This document shows, one piece after another, positions 16,871 to 24,712 of a DNA stretch of 64,000 nucleotides. The translations under genes and the position numbers were made by a program. Each line of letters begins with the position of its first letter. Position 1 is the stretch's first letter. The DNA comes from Palsa-504 sp963739135. Lineage in GTDB: Bacteria; Actinomycetota; Actinomycetes; Streptosporangiales; Streptosporangiaceae. Location of the stretch: assembly GCA_963739135.1 (NCBI GenBank), contig CAVTZG010000025.1, positions 284,700-348,699 of the forward strand. The letters run 5' to 3'. Below the pieces are notes generated by a model, which worked only from the letters and a program-made list of their open reading frames with translations, ran no database searches and was not told the DNA's origin.

Positions 16871-17578
16871 ATGCGGCGTTCTGCGAAGAGGCTTTCCCTC
16901 CCCGTGACCCTGCTTGCCGCCGGATTGCTGGCGGCAGGATGCGGGGGGACCATCAGCAGCTCGATCGGCAGCTTGCCGAGCCGGACCGCGACCGCCCCGG
17001 CCAGGCCCAGCGTCACGGCGGCCCCCACCACCCAGCCGCCCGGGCACAGCGCAACCGTAACGTCAGCGCCGACCGCGCCGGCCACCGGTTCCGCGGCGCC
17101 GGCCGCCTCCTCCGGCACCAGCCTGATCTGGCTCTGGGTCCTGCTGGGCGTCCTTGTCCTGGCCGGCCTGATCGCATTGATCGCGCGCTCGGGTCGCCGC
17201 CGCTCGGCGGCCGCGGCGGGCTGGCGGTCCAGGCTCATCGACGCGTACGCAAAAGGCTCGGCCCTGCATGACGCGATGAGCGTCGCCGAAGCGCCCGGCG
17301 GGCTGGCCGCCGCCGACGCGGCCGCCCGGTGGTCCGACATCCAGCGGCGCGCCGATGATCTGGCGCAGACGCTGTACGCCCTGCGCGAGGAGGTCCCGCA
17401 GCACTCCCCCGACGGCGCCAGGATCGCTGACACGCTCGCCTCGCTGCACGCTGTCCGCTCTGCGATGGACGCCGAGCGGGCCCCGGGCGGCGCCAGCCTG
17501 GAGCAGGCCGACGTGGTCCGCAGCCGTCTGGCCTCCTTCGAGTCCTCCCTCCGCGCACTCGCGGCTCCTGCCCAGTAA
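16871..17578 (+). CDS. Putative lipoprotein with a membrane helix and helical C-terminal domain
   Basis: A 235-residue protein. The N-terminus MRRSAKRLSLPVTLLAAGLL, then AAGC, is a lipoprotein signal with the lipobox Cys near residue 24. A Thr/Pro/Ala-rich linker follows (about 30-83), then a second hydrophobic helix (IWLWVLLGVLVLAGLIALIA, about 85-104). A basic segment and an alpha-helical domain (about 115-235, with KGSALHDAMSVAEAPGG and DIQRRADDLAQTLYALREEV) complete it. The ATG at 16871 follows GGAAGGATCACC. Unknown function; the second helix suggests the C-terminal domain may be cytoplasmic. Confidence 0.8.
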   Translation: MRRSAKRLSLPVTLLAAGLLAAGCGGTISSSIGSLPSRTATAPARPSVTAAPTTQPPGHSATVTSAPTAPATGSAAPAASSGTSLIWLWVLLGVLVLAGLIALIARSGRRRSAAAAGWRSRLIDAYAKGSALHDAMSVAEAPGGLAAADAAARWSDIQRRADDLAQTLYALREEVPQHSPDGARIADTLASLHAVRSAMDAERAPGGASLEQADVVRSRLASFESSLRALAAPAQ

Positions 17579-17717
17579 TTGCCATGGCCCGGCCGCTGGC
17601 AGTAAACGCCGGCAGACGGCATCGAGCAGGTCAGGCACAGTAAAGGCGATGACTCATCGCATCGCGAGCTGGCTCCGGGGATGATCGGCAACACGATCGC
17701 CGACATCACCCGCGGAA

Positions 17718-18080
17718 TCAGAGCTGATGACCTGAGTTCCCGGTTCGCGGGCGCGGGCGGGAGGGATCATGCTCGCGATCAGATGATCCGGTCCCGGTGT
17801 CCCCTTGGTGGCCTTTCTGCTGGTCCCACGGTGCGCCTGCGACGGCCCCGGGCACAATCACCGCGCCGATGGCAATGAACGAGGTCATAAGGCTGGAGAC
17901 GACTCCGAGCGTTCCGTACAGCCTGCTGCCGGAGATGATCGCCGAGGAAAAGCAGACCGAAGAGAACAACTCGAGGCCGATCCAGAACAGCGCCGTAAGA
18001 ACGGCAGACGAACCTAAGGTACTTACTGCTACCCGGGCCGACCCGGCGAGAACCGATAGACGTCGCCCCCGCCGCCACGG
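17718..18080 (-). pseudogene. Remnant of a YihY/BrkB-type membrane protein
   Basis: Minus-strand translation gives PWRRGRRLSVLAGSARVAVS, then FWIGLELFSSVCFSSAIISG, SRLYGTLGVVSSLMTSFIAI, GAVIVPGAVAGAPW. This resembles the last membrane helices of YihY/virulence-factor BrkB proteins, where SxxYGTxGVV is followed by two hydrophobic helices. An in-frame stop (18081-18083) lies just upstream and there is no start codon, so the N-terminal two thirds are missing. Read as a 5'-deleted relic. Confidence 0.55.
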
Positions 18081-18132
18081 TCAGGCCGGGCTCAACCGCA
18101 TGTCGTGCGCGTTGCGTCCTAAGCTCCCGCCG

Positions 18133-19404
18133 TCAGGGTCTCCGCGCGTCACCTGGCACGGGTGCATTGCTCGGTTCTGTCCCCAGCCACTGGGCGATCT
18201 CGAGCGCGACGCCGACCTCGAGGCCGTGGCCGGCCAGCGGGAACGGGAGCAGCCGCTCGGCGCGCTGGAGGCGGTTGAGGACCGTGTTGCGGTGGGCGTA
18301 CAGGGCCCTGCCGGCGCGTGCGGCGCTGAACTGCTCGCCGATGTACACGCATAGCGTGTCGCGCAGTTCGCGGTCGGCGCCGGCCAGCGTGCCGAGCGTC
18401 CGGGCGACGAACTCGCGGGCGCGCTGCTCGTCGGCGAGGGCGAGCGTGACCAGCTGGACATCGGCGAACCTGGCGACCCGCAGGTCCGGCCGGCGGGACA
18501 TCAGCCGCTGGGTGGCGACCGCGTCGAAGTGGCTGCGCCGGAAGCCGTCGGTCCCGGCGCCGGCGGGTCCCACCGCGACCCGGACCGCGGGGTGGGCCGC
18601 GGTCGCCGCGGCGATGGCGCCGGCGTCGGTATCGGCGGCGGCGGCGAGCCAGGCCCACACCGAGGAGGAGCTGGCGATCACGGTCAGCACCTGCCGGGCG
18701 CGGGTCGCGGGGCCGAGGGCCTCGGCGGCGGCGGCGAGCGCGGCCTGGTCCGGGCGGCGGGGGTCGGTCCACAAGACGGCGGCGGTATGCCGGCGGCGCA
18801 GATCGTAGCCCAGCCGGGTGCCGGCGCGCCCGGTGGTGATGGGGGCGCTGTCCAGGATGAGGCTCACCACCTCAAACCGGCGCGCGTGGCTGCTGCGGGC
18901 CAGTTCCGCGCGCTCGCGTCGCAGCTGCTCGGACAGCGCCGCCACCATGTCATCGACGAAGCCGGCCACCGACCGGGAGCCGGCCTCCAGCGCCTGGCGC
19001 AGCACCGCCGGGTCCGACGACAGCAAGAACGCGGTGCGCATCCAGTACGCCCACACGACGTTCTGCCCGGAGTGGTAGGTCGTGTACACGGTCTGCTCGA
19101 TCCCGCGGCGGAACGCTTCGCGCGCGATCCCGAGCACCTCGGGGGTGAGGTTGGCCGGCACCCGCCCGCCGGGGTCCTTCAGCATGCTGGCGGCCAAGTG
19201 CAGCACGTTCGCCCGGGTGCTCGCGGCGACCTCGGCGGCCAGCGTCGGCTCCGAACGCAGCGGCTCATCGGCCGCGGCCGAGACGGCCGCGTGCACCTCG
19301 GCCATCAGGTCGGCGGGCTCGTCCAGGAACACCCGCGCGACCCGGCGGACCAGGTCCGCGGCCTGCGGTGACAGCGGCTCCCCGGCATCGGGCACGACTG
19401 CCAT
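18133..19404 (-). CDS. PucR/CdaR-type helix-turn-helix regulator
   Basis: A 423-residue cytoplasmic regulator. The N-terminal helical domain (about 1-170; DEPADLMAEVHAAVSAAADE, GIEQTVYTTYHSGQNVVWAY) is of RsbRD/PucR-associated type. A central GGDEF-like domain follows, and the C-terminal PucR HTH (about 355-420) reads ELRDTLCVYIGEQFSAARAG, then RALYAHRNTVLNRLQRAERL. The ATG at 19402-19404 is the first Met before the conserved part. It is transcribed away from the unknown gene at 19531; the 126-bp divergent gap contains an imperfect palindrome. It probably controls that gene, itself, or the secreted protein at 20050. Confidence 0.85.
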   Translation of the reverse strand: MAVVPDAGEPLSPQAADLVRRVARVFLDEPADLMAEVHAAVSAAADEPLRSEPTLAAEVAASTRANVLHLAASMLKDPGGRVPANLTPEVLGIAREAFRRGIEQTVYTTYHSGQNVVWAYWMRTAFLLSSDPAVLRQALEAGSRSVAGFVDDMVAALSEQLRRERAELARSSHARRFEVVSLILDSAPITTGRAGTRLGYDLRRRHTAAVLWTDPRRPDQAALAAAAEALGPATRARQVLTVIASSSSVWAWLAAAADTDAGAIAAATAAHPAVRVAVGPAGAGTDGFRRSHFDAVATQRLMSRRPDLRVARFADVQLVTLALADEQRAREFVARTLGTLAGADRELRDTLCVYIGEQFSAARAGRALYAHRNTVLNRLQRAERLLPFPLAGHGLEVGVALEIAQWLGTEPSNAPVPGDARRP

Positions 19405-19421
19405 GCTACCGGCCTGTTGTG

Positions 19422-19460
19422 CAATCTGCCTACCAAGTGCCGCCTGGTCTAGGCGGATTG
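19422..19460. promoter_or_regulatory. Operator-like inverted repeat in the PucR divergent promoter region
   Basis: CAATCTGCCTA (19422-19432) and TAGGCGGATTG (19450-19460) are inverted repeats with one mismatch, spacer 17 nt. Further pairing is possible between CCA (19433-19435) and TGG (19445-19447). It begins 18 bp upstream of the regulator start codon. A TTGACA hexamer at 19487-19492 points towards the gene at 19531. Role inferred from position only. Confidence 0.5.
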
Positions 19461-19530
19461 CCGCACTAAAACTTTTGCTCCCGCCGTTGACATTACTAAC
19501 AGTCACCGCAGCGATCTTTCGGAGACAATC

Positions 19531-19887
19531 ATGACCACCCGGCAGACCGGCCTGTCCGCGCCTTGCCCGGCCGCCGCCGGGCCTGCCGGTACCGCAACCC
19601 TGGTCCTCGCCGCGAGGACCAACCCGGAAACCGCGCGGGCACTCGCCGCGCTCGCCGGCCACGAGAACGAGATCGGCGAGGGGCTGTTCTACAGCAACGG
19701 CTCTGGCTCGGAGATGCCGCTGCTCGTGACCGCCACCGCGCTGGCCGAGCGCGACGAGGCCACCCCCGTCGTGAACGAGGGCCTGCACCTGGTGCTGGCC
19801 GCACTGATCGACGCCCACAGCCTGGACGCGGTGGGGACCGTGTTCGGCCACCGAGCCGAAGCCGCGGCCACCCAGCCCGCCAGCTGA
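19531..19887 (+). CDS. Small protein of unknown function
   Basis: A 118-residue soluble protein, not recognised. It has a Pro/Ala-rich N-terminus, then ATLVLAARTNPETARALAAL, GHENEIGEGLFYSNGSGSEM, and a C-terminal helix (EGLHLVLAALIDAHSLDAVG). No signal peptide or transmembrane segment. The start is supported by CGGAG 6 bp upstream of ATG. Its position opposite the PucR-type regulator suggests it is a regulated target. A strong hairpin follows at 19976-20009. Confidence 0.65.
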   Translation: MTTRQTGLSAPCPAAAGPAGTATLVLAARTNPETARALAALAGHENEIGEGLFYSNGSGSEMPLLVTATALAERDEATPVVNEGLHLVLAALIDAHSLDAVGTVFGHRAEAAATQPAS

Positions 19888-19975
19888 GCCCGGCGCGCGT
19901 CCGCCACGGCACCCCTCCTGCCCGGGAGGCGGGTCCGTGCCGGGCGCGGGCCGAGGGCACAGAGCCCCGAACCCC

Positions 19976-20009
19976 GGTCCCGCACCGCACGAGGGGGCGG
20001 TGCGGGACC
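19976..20009. terminator. Strong hairpin between the unknown gene and the secreted protein
   Basis: GGTCCCGCACCGC (19976-19988) is the exact reverse complement of GCGGTGCGGGACC (19997-20009), a 13-bp perfect stem with an 8-nt loop. No U-tract follows. Located 41 bp before the secreted-protein start, so either a terminator for the upstream gene or a leader structure for the downstream one. Confidence 0.6.
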
Positions 20010-20049
20010 GCATAACCCCACCCCCTCCCGACTGAAGGAGGCACCTCTG

Positions 20050-20640
20050 ATGAGGAAGCTCACCACGATTCTCGCCGCTGCGGCGGCCCCGGCGGCGCTC
20101 GCCGCCATCCTGCTCGGCACGGCCGGCTCGGCGGCAGCCAGCACCACGGCCACGACGGCCGCCGTGACCGGCGGCCACGCGGTCACCTGGGAGCGCGGCG
20201 TCGACGACACGTTCTCGCCGCCGGCGGGCATCACCTGGACCGGCCCGAATGACCCCACTGGCAACGGCCCGATCTGGGCCTACGACAACGTGCAGCGCCA
20301 GGTCACCTGGACGCCGGACGCCACCACGCCCGGCGCGTGGGACGTCACCGTGGCGACCTTCGGCACCTACCACGCGTTCGCCAACCCGATCACCGGGGCG
20401 GCCTGGAAGCACGACGGCCTGATGGCCGGCGAGATCCAGTACGTGGTGACCTCGCCGACCCCGCCGTCCGCGGCGAACCTGCCCGCGGTCAGCTCGAACA
20501 CGCTGCGCTCGCAGGGCATCGCTGACGAGCTGTTCGGCCAGCCGAACAACAGCACCGCAGTCACCATGACCGGCGGCGCGTACAACTTCGTCTACGAGGG
20601 CATCCCCGGCGCTCCGGGCGGCCTGTACTTCCAGCACTGA
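20050..20640 (+). CDS. Secreted protein of unknown function
   Basis: A 196-residue protein with a Sec signal peptide (MRKLTTILAAAAAPAALAAI, then LLGTAGSAAAS, cleavage expected near residue 31). The mature part is rich in Trp, Thr and Gly (HAVTWERGVDDTFSPPAGIT, then WTGPNDPTGNGPIWAYDN, VQRQVTWTPDATTPGAWDVT) and looks like an all-beta extracellular domain. No catalytic motif recognised. A very strong ribosome site (GAAGGAGG) precedes the ATG. Downstream hairpin at 20656-20681. High expression under specific control is plausible but inferred. Confidence 0.75.
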   Translation: MRKLTTILAAAAAPAALAAILLGTAGSAAASTTATTAAVTGGHAVTWERGVDDTFSPPAGITWTGPNDPTGNGPIWAYDNVQRQVTWTPDATTPGAWDVTVATFGTYHAFANPITGAAWKHDGLMAGEIQYVVTSPTPPSAANLPAVSSNTLRSQGIADELFGQPNNSTAVTMTGGAYNFVYEGIPGAPGGLYFQH

Positions 20641-20655
20641 CCCCGGCTAGCGCGA

Positions 20656-20681
20656 CCGGCCGGGCTCAACCCCCCGGCCGG
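20656..20681 (+). terminator. Probable terminator hairpin after the secreted protein
   Basis: CCGGCCGGG (20656-20664) pairs perfectly with CCCGGCCGG (20673-20681), loop 8 nt, 15 bp after the stop codon. GC-rich with no U-tract, as is common in actinobacteria. Confidence 0.6.
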
Positions 20682-20869
20682 CCCCGGGCCATCCCGATCG
20701 GCCTGACCAAGGGCCGGCCAACCTGAAAGGCACAACACGACATGTCATACACCCAGGCGCTACCCGGTCACGCCGTCACGGACAACGAGTTGCGCTTTTT
20801 TGGATTCTCCCCGCACAACCTTGACGTACAACGCGTCGGCATCATCCTGCCAGCAGGTACGGGGTGCGA

Positions 20870-21028
20870 ATGGGCAACGCTCGGTTCGGGCTCGGCGAGG
20901 ATGGCGAGGCCGACGGCTGGCTCTCGCCCTACGAGCACCGCACTGGTCATGTCCGACCTGCGCCGTCACCAGCTCCGGCGCACCTGGTCTCCGGCCAGGC
21001 GCGCCCGCACGGAGGGCACCGCCGGTGA
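20870..21028 (+). CDS. Small ORF upstream of an integrase remnant
   Basis: A 52-residue frame MGNARFGLGEDGEADGWLSP, then YEHRTGHVRPAPSP and a basic tail. Its TGA overlaps the GTG of the next ORF (GTGA), typical of coupled small genes in integrative elements. No family recognised. Supported only by frame and spacing. Confidence 0.4.
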   Translation: MGNARFGLGEDGEADGWLSPYEHRTGHVRPAPSPAPAHLVSGQARPHGGHRR

Positions 21029-21297
21029 CTGAGACGACGAAGCTAGCGCCGCTAGACAAGACCCGTCTTCGCGGGACCGTGTGGGCCGTACCGGGCCGCA
21101 AGCCCGGCCAGACCCGGAACCTGCGGCACCTGACCTGGGGCGGACCCGGCGATGCCGTCCACCTGTGCTACGGCGGCATCGCCGACAGGGACATGGAGTA
21201 CCCCGGCGAGGACATGGGCCGCGTGTCCGGCCGCTGCCACACACTCAAGCACGCCCAGGCCGCCGCCGACGCCTACGTATCCGGGCGGCGGATATAG
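21025..21297 (+). CDS. Small hypothetical protein, probably from a decayed integrative element
   Basis: A 90-residue frame starting at GTG 21025: TETTKLAPLDKTRLRGTVWA, then VPGRKPGQTRNLRHLTWGGP, GDAVHLCYGGIADRDMEYPG and RCHTLKHAQAAADAYVSGRR. It has natural amino-acid composition and overlaps the preceding small ORF by 4 bp. It is followed by the truncated integrase, so it likely belongs to the same mobile element. Function unknown. Confidence 0.6.
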   Translation: MTETTKLAPLDKTRLRGTVWAVPGRKPGQTRNLRHLTWGGPGDAVHLCYGGIADRDMEYPGEDMGRVSGRCHTLKHAQAAADAYVSGRRI

Positions 21298-21315
21298 GGG
21301 CGGGCCGCCGGACTG

Positions 21316-21889
21316 ACCGAGGGCGAAACCCCCATGGGGTCCGCGCGGCCCGAGCCACCGCGCGCCGACCGGGCTGCGATGGGAAGATGTGGACCTCGCC
21401 AGCGGCCTGATCCGGGTCCGCCGGTCGCTGAAGCGCGGCCGGGCCGGGCTGGCTCCGGACAGCCTGAAGACCGAGAGCAGCAAGCGGACGCTGACCATGC
21501 CCGAGGCGGTGCGCTCGGCGCTGACCGCGCTGCGCAAAGAGCAGGCGGCCGACCGGCTACGGCTCGGCCCGCACTACCAGGACCGTCACGACCTGGTGTT
21601 CCGCGACGACGCCGGTCGGCCGATGAGCCGCCAGCGGATGAACAAGCGCCTCAAGGAAGTGCTCGGCGCGGCCGGGCTCGGCACCGACTGGCAGCCGAGG
21701 GAGACGCGGCACACCTTCGTCTCGATCGCGTCGGACCACGGCACGTCGATCGAGGACATCGCGGACGCGGCCGGGCACGTCAACAGCAACATCACCAGGG
21801 CGGTGTACCGCCACCAGATCTCCGATACCGTGACCAGGGCACCCGCCGCGCTGGACCAGGCGCTGGCTGCGGGGGGTGAGCAGGCATGA
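21316..21889 (+). pseudogene. Tyrosine recombinase/integrase, C-terminal fragment
   Basis: After an in-frame stop (21313-21315) the frame reads TGLRWEDVDLASGLIRVRRS, then LKTESSKRTLTMPEAVRSAL, DLVFRDDAGRPMSRQRMNKR, LKEVLGAAGLGTDWQPRETR, HTFVSIASDHGTSIEDIADA, AGHVNSNITRAVYRHQ. This is the catalytic half of a phage or AICE integrase with the first Arg (GLRW), the RETRHTF block (variant of HxLRHT), the GH box and the Tyr (VYRH). The N-terminal DNA-binding and SAM-like half is missing. A downstream annotation could start at the GTG 21389. It ends 31 bp before hisN. No tRNA attachment site was seen. Confidence 0.85.
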
Positions 21890-21920
21890 CCCGTTGGCTC
21901 CCAGTTAGGCTCCCAGCGCG

Positions 21921-22739
21921 ATGCAGCAGCACGGTGACCAGGCACGACGTTACGACGATGACCTGCGCTTCGCGCACGTCCTCGCTGACGCCGCCGACGA
22001 CATCACCACCCGGCGGTTCCGGGCCCTCGACCTGAGGATCGAGACCAAGCCCGATCTCACCCCGGTGACCGATGCCGACCGGGCGGCCGAGGAGTCGGTG
22101 CGTAACATGCTGCGCCGGTCCCGGCCGCGGGACGCGGTGCTCGGCGAGGAACTCGGCCGGACCGGCGTCGGGCCGCGCTGCTGGGTGCTCGACCCGATCG
22201 ACGGAACCAAGAACTACGTCCGCGGCGTTCCGGTCTGGGCCACGCTGATCGGGCTGATGGACGGGACGGACGTGGTGGTCGGCGTGGTGTCGGCGCCGGC
22301 CCTGAGCCGTCGCTGGTGGGCGGCGCAGGGCGGCGGCGCGTGGACCGGGCGCAGCCTGACCAAGGCGTCGCCGTGCCGGGTGTCCGGGGTGACCAAGCTG
22401 GGCGACGCGTCCCTGTCCTACTCGGGGCTGGGCGGCTGGGCCGAGCGCGGGCTGCTCGACAACTTCCTCGGGCTGACCCGGTCGGTGTGGCGGACCCGGG
22501 CGTTCGGGGATTTCTGGTCGCACGTGCTGGTCGCCGAGGGTGCCTGCGACGTCTCGGCGGAACCCGAGGTGTCGCTGTGGGACCTGGCCGCGCTCCAGGT
22601 CATCGTGACCGAGGCCGGCGGGCGGTTTACCTCGCTGGAGGGCGAGACCAGGCCCGACGGCGGCAGCGTGGTGTGCACTAACGGCCACCTGCACGACGAG
22701 GTGCTGACTCAGCTGAGTAACGGGAGTCCTGCTCTCTGA
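21921..22739 (+). CDS. hisN: Histidinol-phosphatase, inositol-monophosphatase fold
   Basis: A 272-residue FIG-superfamily phosphatase acting in histidine biosynthesis in actinobacteria. Metal-binding motifs: TPVTDADRAAEE, LGEELG, WVLDPIDGTKNYVRGVPVWA (DxxDGT) and the C-terminal SLWDLAALQVIVTEAGGRFT (WD). Full length. In related genomes it lies next to rsgA; here 8 kb of accessory DNA intervenes and the integrase fragment abuts it. An inositol-monophosphatase activity is the alternative, but the neighbourhood favours HisN. Confidence 0.9.
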   Translation: MQQHGDQARRYDDDLRFAHVLADAADDITTRRFRALDLRIETKPDLTPVTDADRAAEESVRNMLRRSRPRDAVLGEELGRTGVGPRCWVLDPIDGTKNYVRGVPVWATLIGLMDGTDVVVGVVSAPALSRRWWAAQGGGAWTGRSLTKASPCRVSGVTKLGDASLSYSGLGGWAERGLLDNFLGLTRSVWRTRAFGDFWSHVLVAEGACDVSAEPEVSLWDLAALQVIVTEAGGRFTSLEGETRPDGGSVVCTNGHLHDEVLTQLSNGSPAL

Positions 22740-22939
22740 AGCTATTTCACCGATGCTTGGTGTTCGCCTCGCCCGACTGGACGCTGGACCGGGCCGCGGC
22801 GGCCATGGTCAAGGGCGGCTTCCGGCACCTGATCGTGCTCGAGGGCAACGACGTGGCCGGGCTGCTGTCCATGCGCGACATCGTCCGCTGCTGGACCGCC
22901 GCAGAGGTACCTCAGCAGCAGGCCCCCGTCACGGCCTGA
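22740..22939 (+). pseudogene. CBS-domain protein, C-terminal fragment
   Basis: Directly after the hisN stop the frame reads LVFASPDWTLDRAAAAMVKG, then GFRHLIVLEGNDVAGLLSMR, DIVRCWT. This is the second CBS domain of the two-CBS protein normally found beside hisN. The first CBS domain is missing and the only available starts (TTG 22757, GTG 22760) lack a ribosome site. Reads as a 5'-deleted remnant; a 60-residue product could still be made from TTG. Confidence 0.75.
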
Positions 22940-23264
22940 GCCGCCGGCACTTCCCGCCCTGCTCTATGACCCGCTGGCCACGCCGCCGCTGCAGGGCGGC
23001 TGGGGCGGTACCAGCTTCGTGGCGCCGCAGCTGAACGCCGCGGCCGCGCTCATCGACCAGGCCGCGGGCCACCGCACCGGCTTGTGGGACCCCGCCATCT
23101 ACCGCTTCGCCGCCTCGGCCGACTCGCCGTTCACCCCGCTGTCCGCCTCCGGCGCCGGCAACGACAACCTGAACTTCACCGGCACGTCCGGCCAGGTCTT
23201 CAACGCGGGCTCCGGCTTCGGCGACCCGGATCTGGCCAAGCTGGCCAGCGACTTCGCCGGGTGA
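22935..23264 (+). pseudogene. S53 (sedolisin/kumamolisin) peptidase, C-terminal fragment
   Basis: The frame PPALPALLYDPLATPPLQGG, then WGGTSFVAPQLNAAAALIDQ contains the S53 catalytic serine motif (GGTSxxxP). It continues through GLWDPAIYRFA and NLNFTGTSGQVFNAGSGFGD, then PDLAKLASDFAG to a stop, matching the end of secreted pro-kumamolisin-like peptidases with their calcium-binding tail. The prodomain, signal peptide and Glu/Asp catalytic residues are absent. It starts at the point where the CBS fragment ends, indicating a deletion or recombination joint. Confidence 0.75.
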
Positions 23265-23305
23265 CACGGGATCCGCCAGCCGGCCGGCGGGTGCAGGCTA
23301 GAAGG

Positions 23306-24709
23306 GTGGGCGACGAACGCGCCGAGACCTACCTGCGGCTGCGGGCCGAGGCCGAGTTCCGGCGGCTCCGGGCCGAGGCCGAGTTCCGGCGGGTGCCGGC
23401 TACGGCCATCACCGACGGCGGCGACCGGGTCCGCCTGGCCGGCTGGACCCTGGTCGCGGCCGGCCTGCTGACCCGCGATTTCGTGGAACGGGTGGTGGCC
23501 GAACTCGAGGCGGCCCTGGTGGCCAGGTCCCGCACCGAGCCGGACCGGCGGGCGCGCCGGCTGGGCTGGGCCCTGGACCAGCTGGCCGCCGCCCCGCCTG
23601 ACCCGGCACCGCCCCAAGGGGACCCGGCGGACCCGGCCGCGGACCCGATCCGGATCACGCCGATCGGGCAGACGATCCGGGTCTCCACCGAGCGGGCGCC
23701 CTCCGAGCTGCATCTGATGACGCTGGCCTGCCGCCGTGACGGCGCCGTGATCACCGCCGCGATGCGCATGCGCTGGCCGCCCGACGGCTCGAGCACCGAC
23801 CTGGAGATCACCGGCGCGGGCCCGCAGCACCTGCCGTATGACCAGCTCTGGGCCATCGACGACCGGGGCGCGGTGTACCGGGTCACCCTGTCCGGCGAGG
23901 GCGGCACCGCCACCTGGCAGGGCAGCCTCGACATCTACCCCGCCCCGCCGCCCGGCAGCCGCTGGCTCGACCTGATCGCCGACGGGAAGCACCGGCTCGT
24001 CCGGCTCGACCTGCAGGCCGCGCGCGCGGGCCCGCCGGCCCGGGTGACCAGGGAGCGCCTGCCGCCGGAGCCGGCCGGCGAGCGGCTCCTGACCCGGGCG
24101 GGCGAACGTATCCTGGCCAGCGTCTGGGACGCGGCCGGGCCGGACGCGGATCCGGGCCTGGGCGAGATGATCACGGTGCTGTTGGCGGCGGGTGCCATCG
24201 CCGCGGACAGCCCGGCACCCGGCCAGCTGGCCGAGCTGTGCCGGCGGCTCGGCGTGACCGGGGCCGGGATCACCGCTCCCCCGGCCGCGGACCTTCCCGG
24301 CCAGTGGGCCAGCGTCCTGGCCCAGCGCGGCGCCGGGCCGGCCGGGCCGCAGCCCGAGCTTTTCGCCCCGCTCGGGGTGGTCCTGCCCCGGGTGGACGGC
24401 ACCCAGTTCGCCCTGGTCGGCCTCAGCTCGGCAGCGGGCCAGAGCAACCTGCACGTCCTGGCCCCCGACGGCGTGCGGCAGGCCGACTCGAACGTGTCGT
24501 GGTGGGTCAGGGACGACGCCGGCGCCTGGCACGTGGCGGCCGAGCCCGAACTCCACGCGTACCCGCCCGGCCGGCAACTGTTCCGGCTGCGGCTGGCCCC
24601 GCCCCTGCCGACCCGCCCGGAGAGGATCGAGGTGGTGGTCACGGGAGCGACGCGGAGGGTCCGGGCCCTCGTTCCCGTCAGGGACGGTCACACCATAGCG
24701 GACACTTAG
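23306..24709 (+). CDS. Unknown protein, first of a three-gene operon (paralogue of next gene)
   Basis: A 467-residue soluble protein from GTG 23306 (AGAAGG upstream). The N-terminus contains an 11-residue exact duplication (RLRAEAEFR twice in tandem). A beta-rich region follows (about 125-250: ITPIGQTIRVSTERAPSELH, LMTLACRRDGAVITAAMRMR). Then come a helical block (ERLLTRAGERILASV ... GEMITVLLAAGAIAADSPAP) and a C-terminal beta domain (WWVRDDAGAWHVAAEPELHA ... PERIEVVVTGATRRV). Layout and many positions match the next gene, so they are tandem duplicates. No known domain, signal or membrane segment recognised. Confidence 0.8.
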   Translation: MGDERAETYLRLRAEAEFRRLRAEAEFRRVPATAITDGGDRVRLAGWTLVAAGLLTRDFVERVVAELEAALVARSRTEPDRRARRLGWALDQLAAAPPDPAPPQGDPADPAADPIRITPIGQTIRVSTERAPSELHLMTLACRRDGAVITAAMRMRWPPDGSSTDLEITGAGPQHLPYDQLWAIDDRGAVYRVTLSGEGGTATWQGSLDIYPAPPPGSRWLDLIADGKHRLVRLDLQAARAGPPARVTRERLPPEPAGERLLTRAGERILASVWDAAGPDADPGLGEMITVLLAAGAIAADSPAPGQLAELCRRLGVTGAGITAPPAADLPGQWASVLAQRGAGPAGPQPELFAPLGVVLPRVDGTQFALVGLSSAAGQSNLHVLAPDGVRQADSNVSWWVRDDAGAWHVAAEPELHAYPPGRQLFRLRLAPPLPTRPERIEVVVTGATRRVRALVPVRDGHTIADT

Positions 24710-24712
24710 GAC

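Noticed and set aside
19444..19452. CTGGTCTAG as a DasR (dre) half site upstream of the PucR-type gene
   Set aside because: Only one half matches the TGGTCTAGACCA palindrome; the rest belongs to a different inverted repeat.
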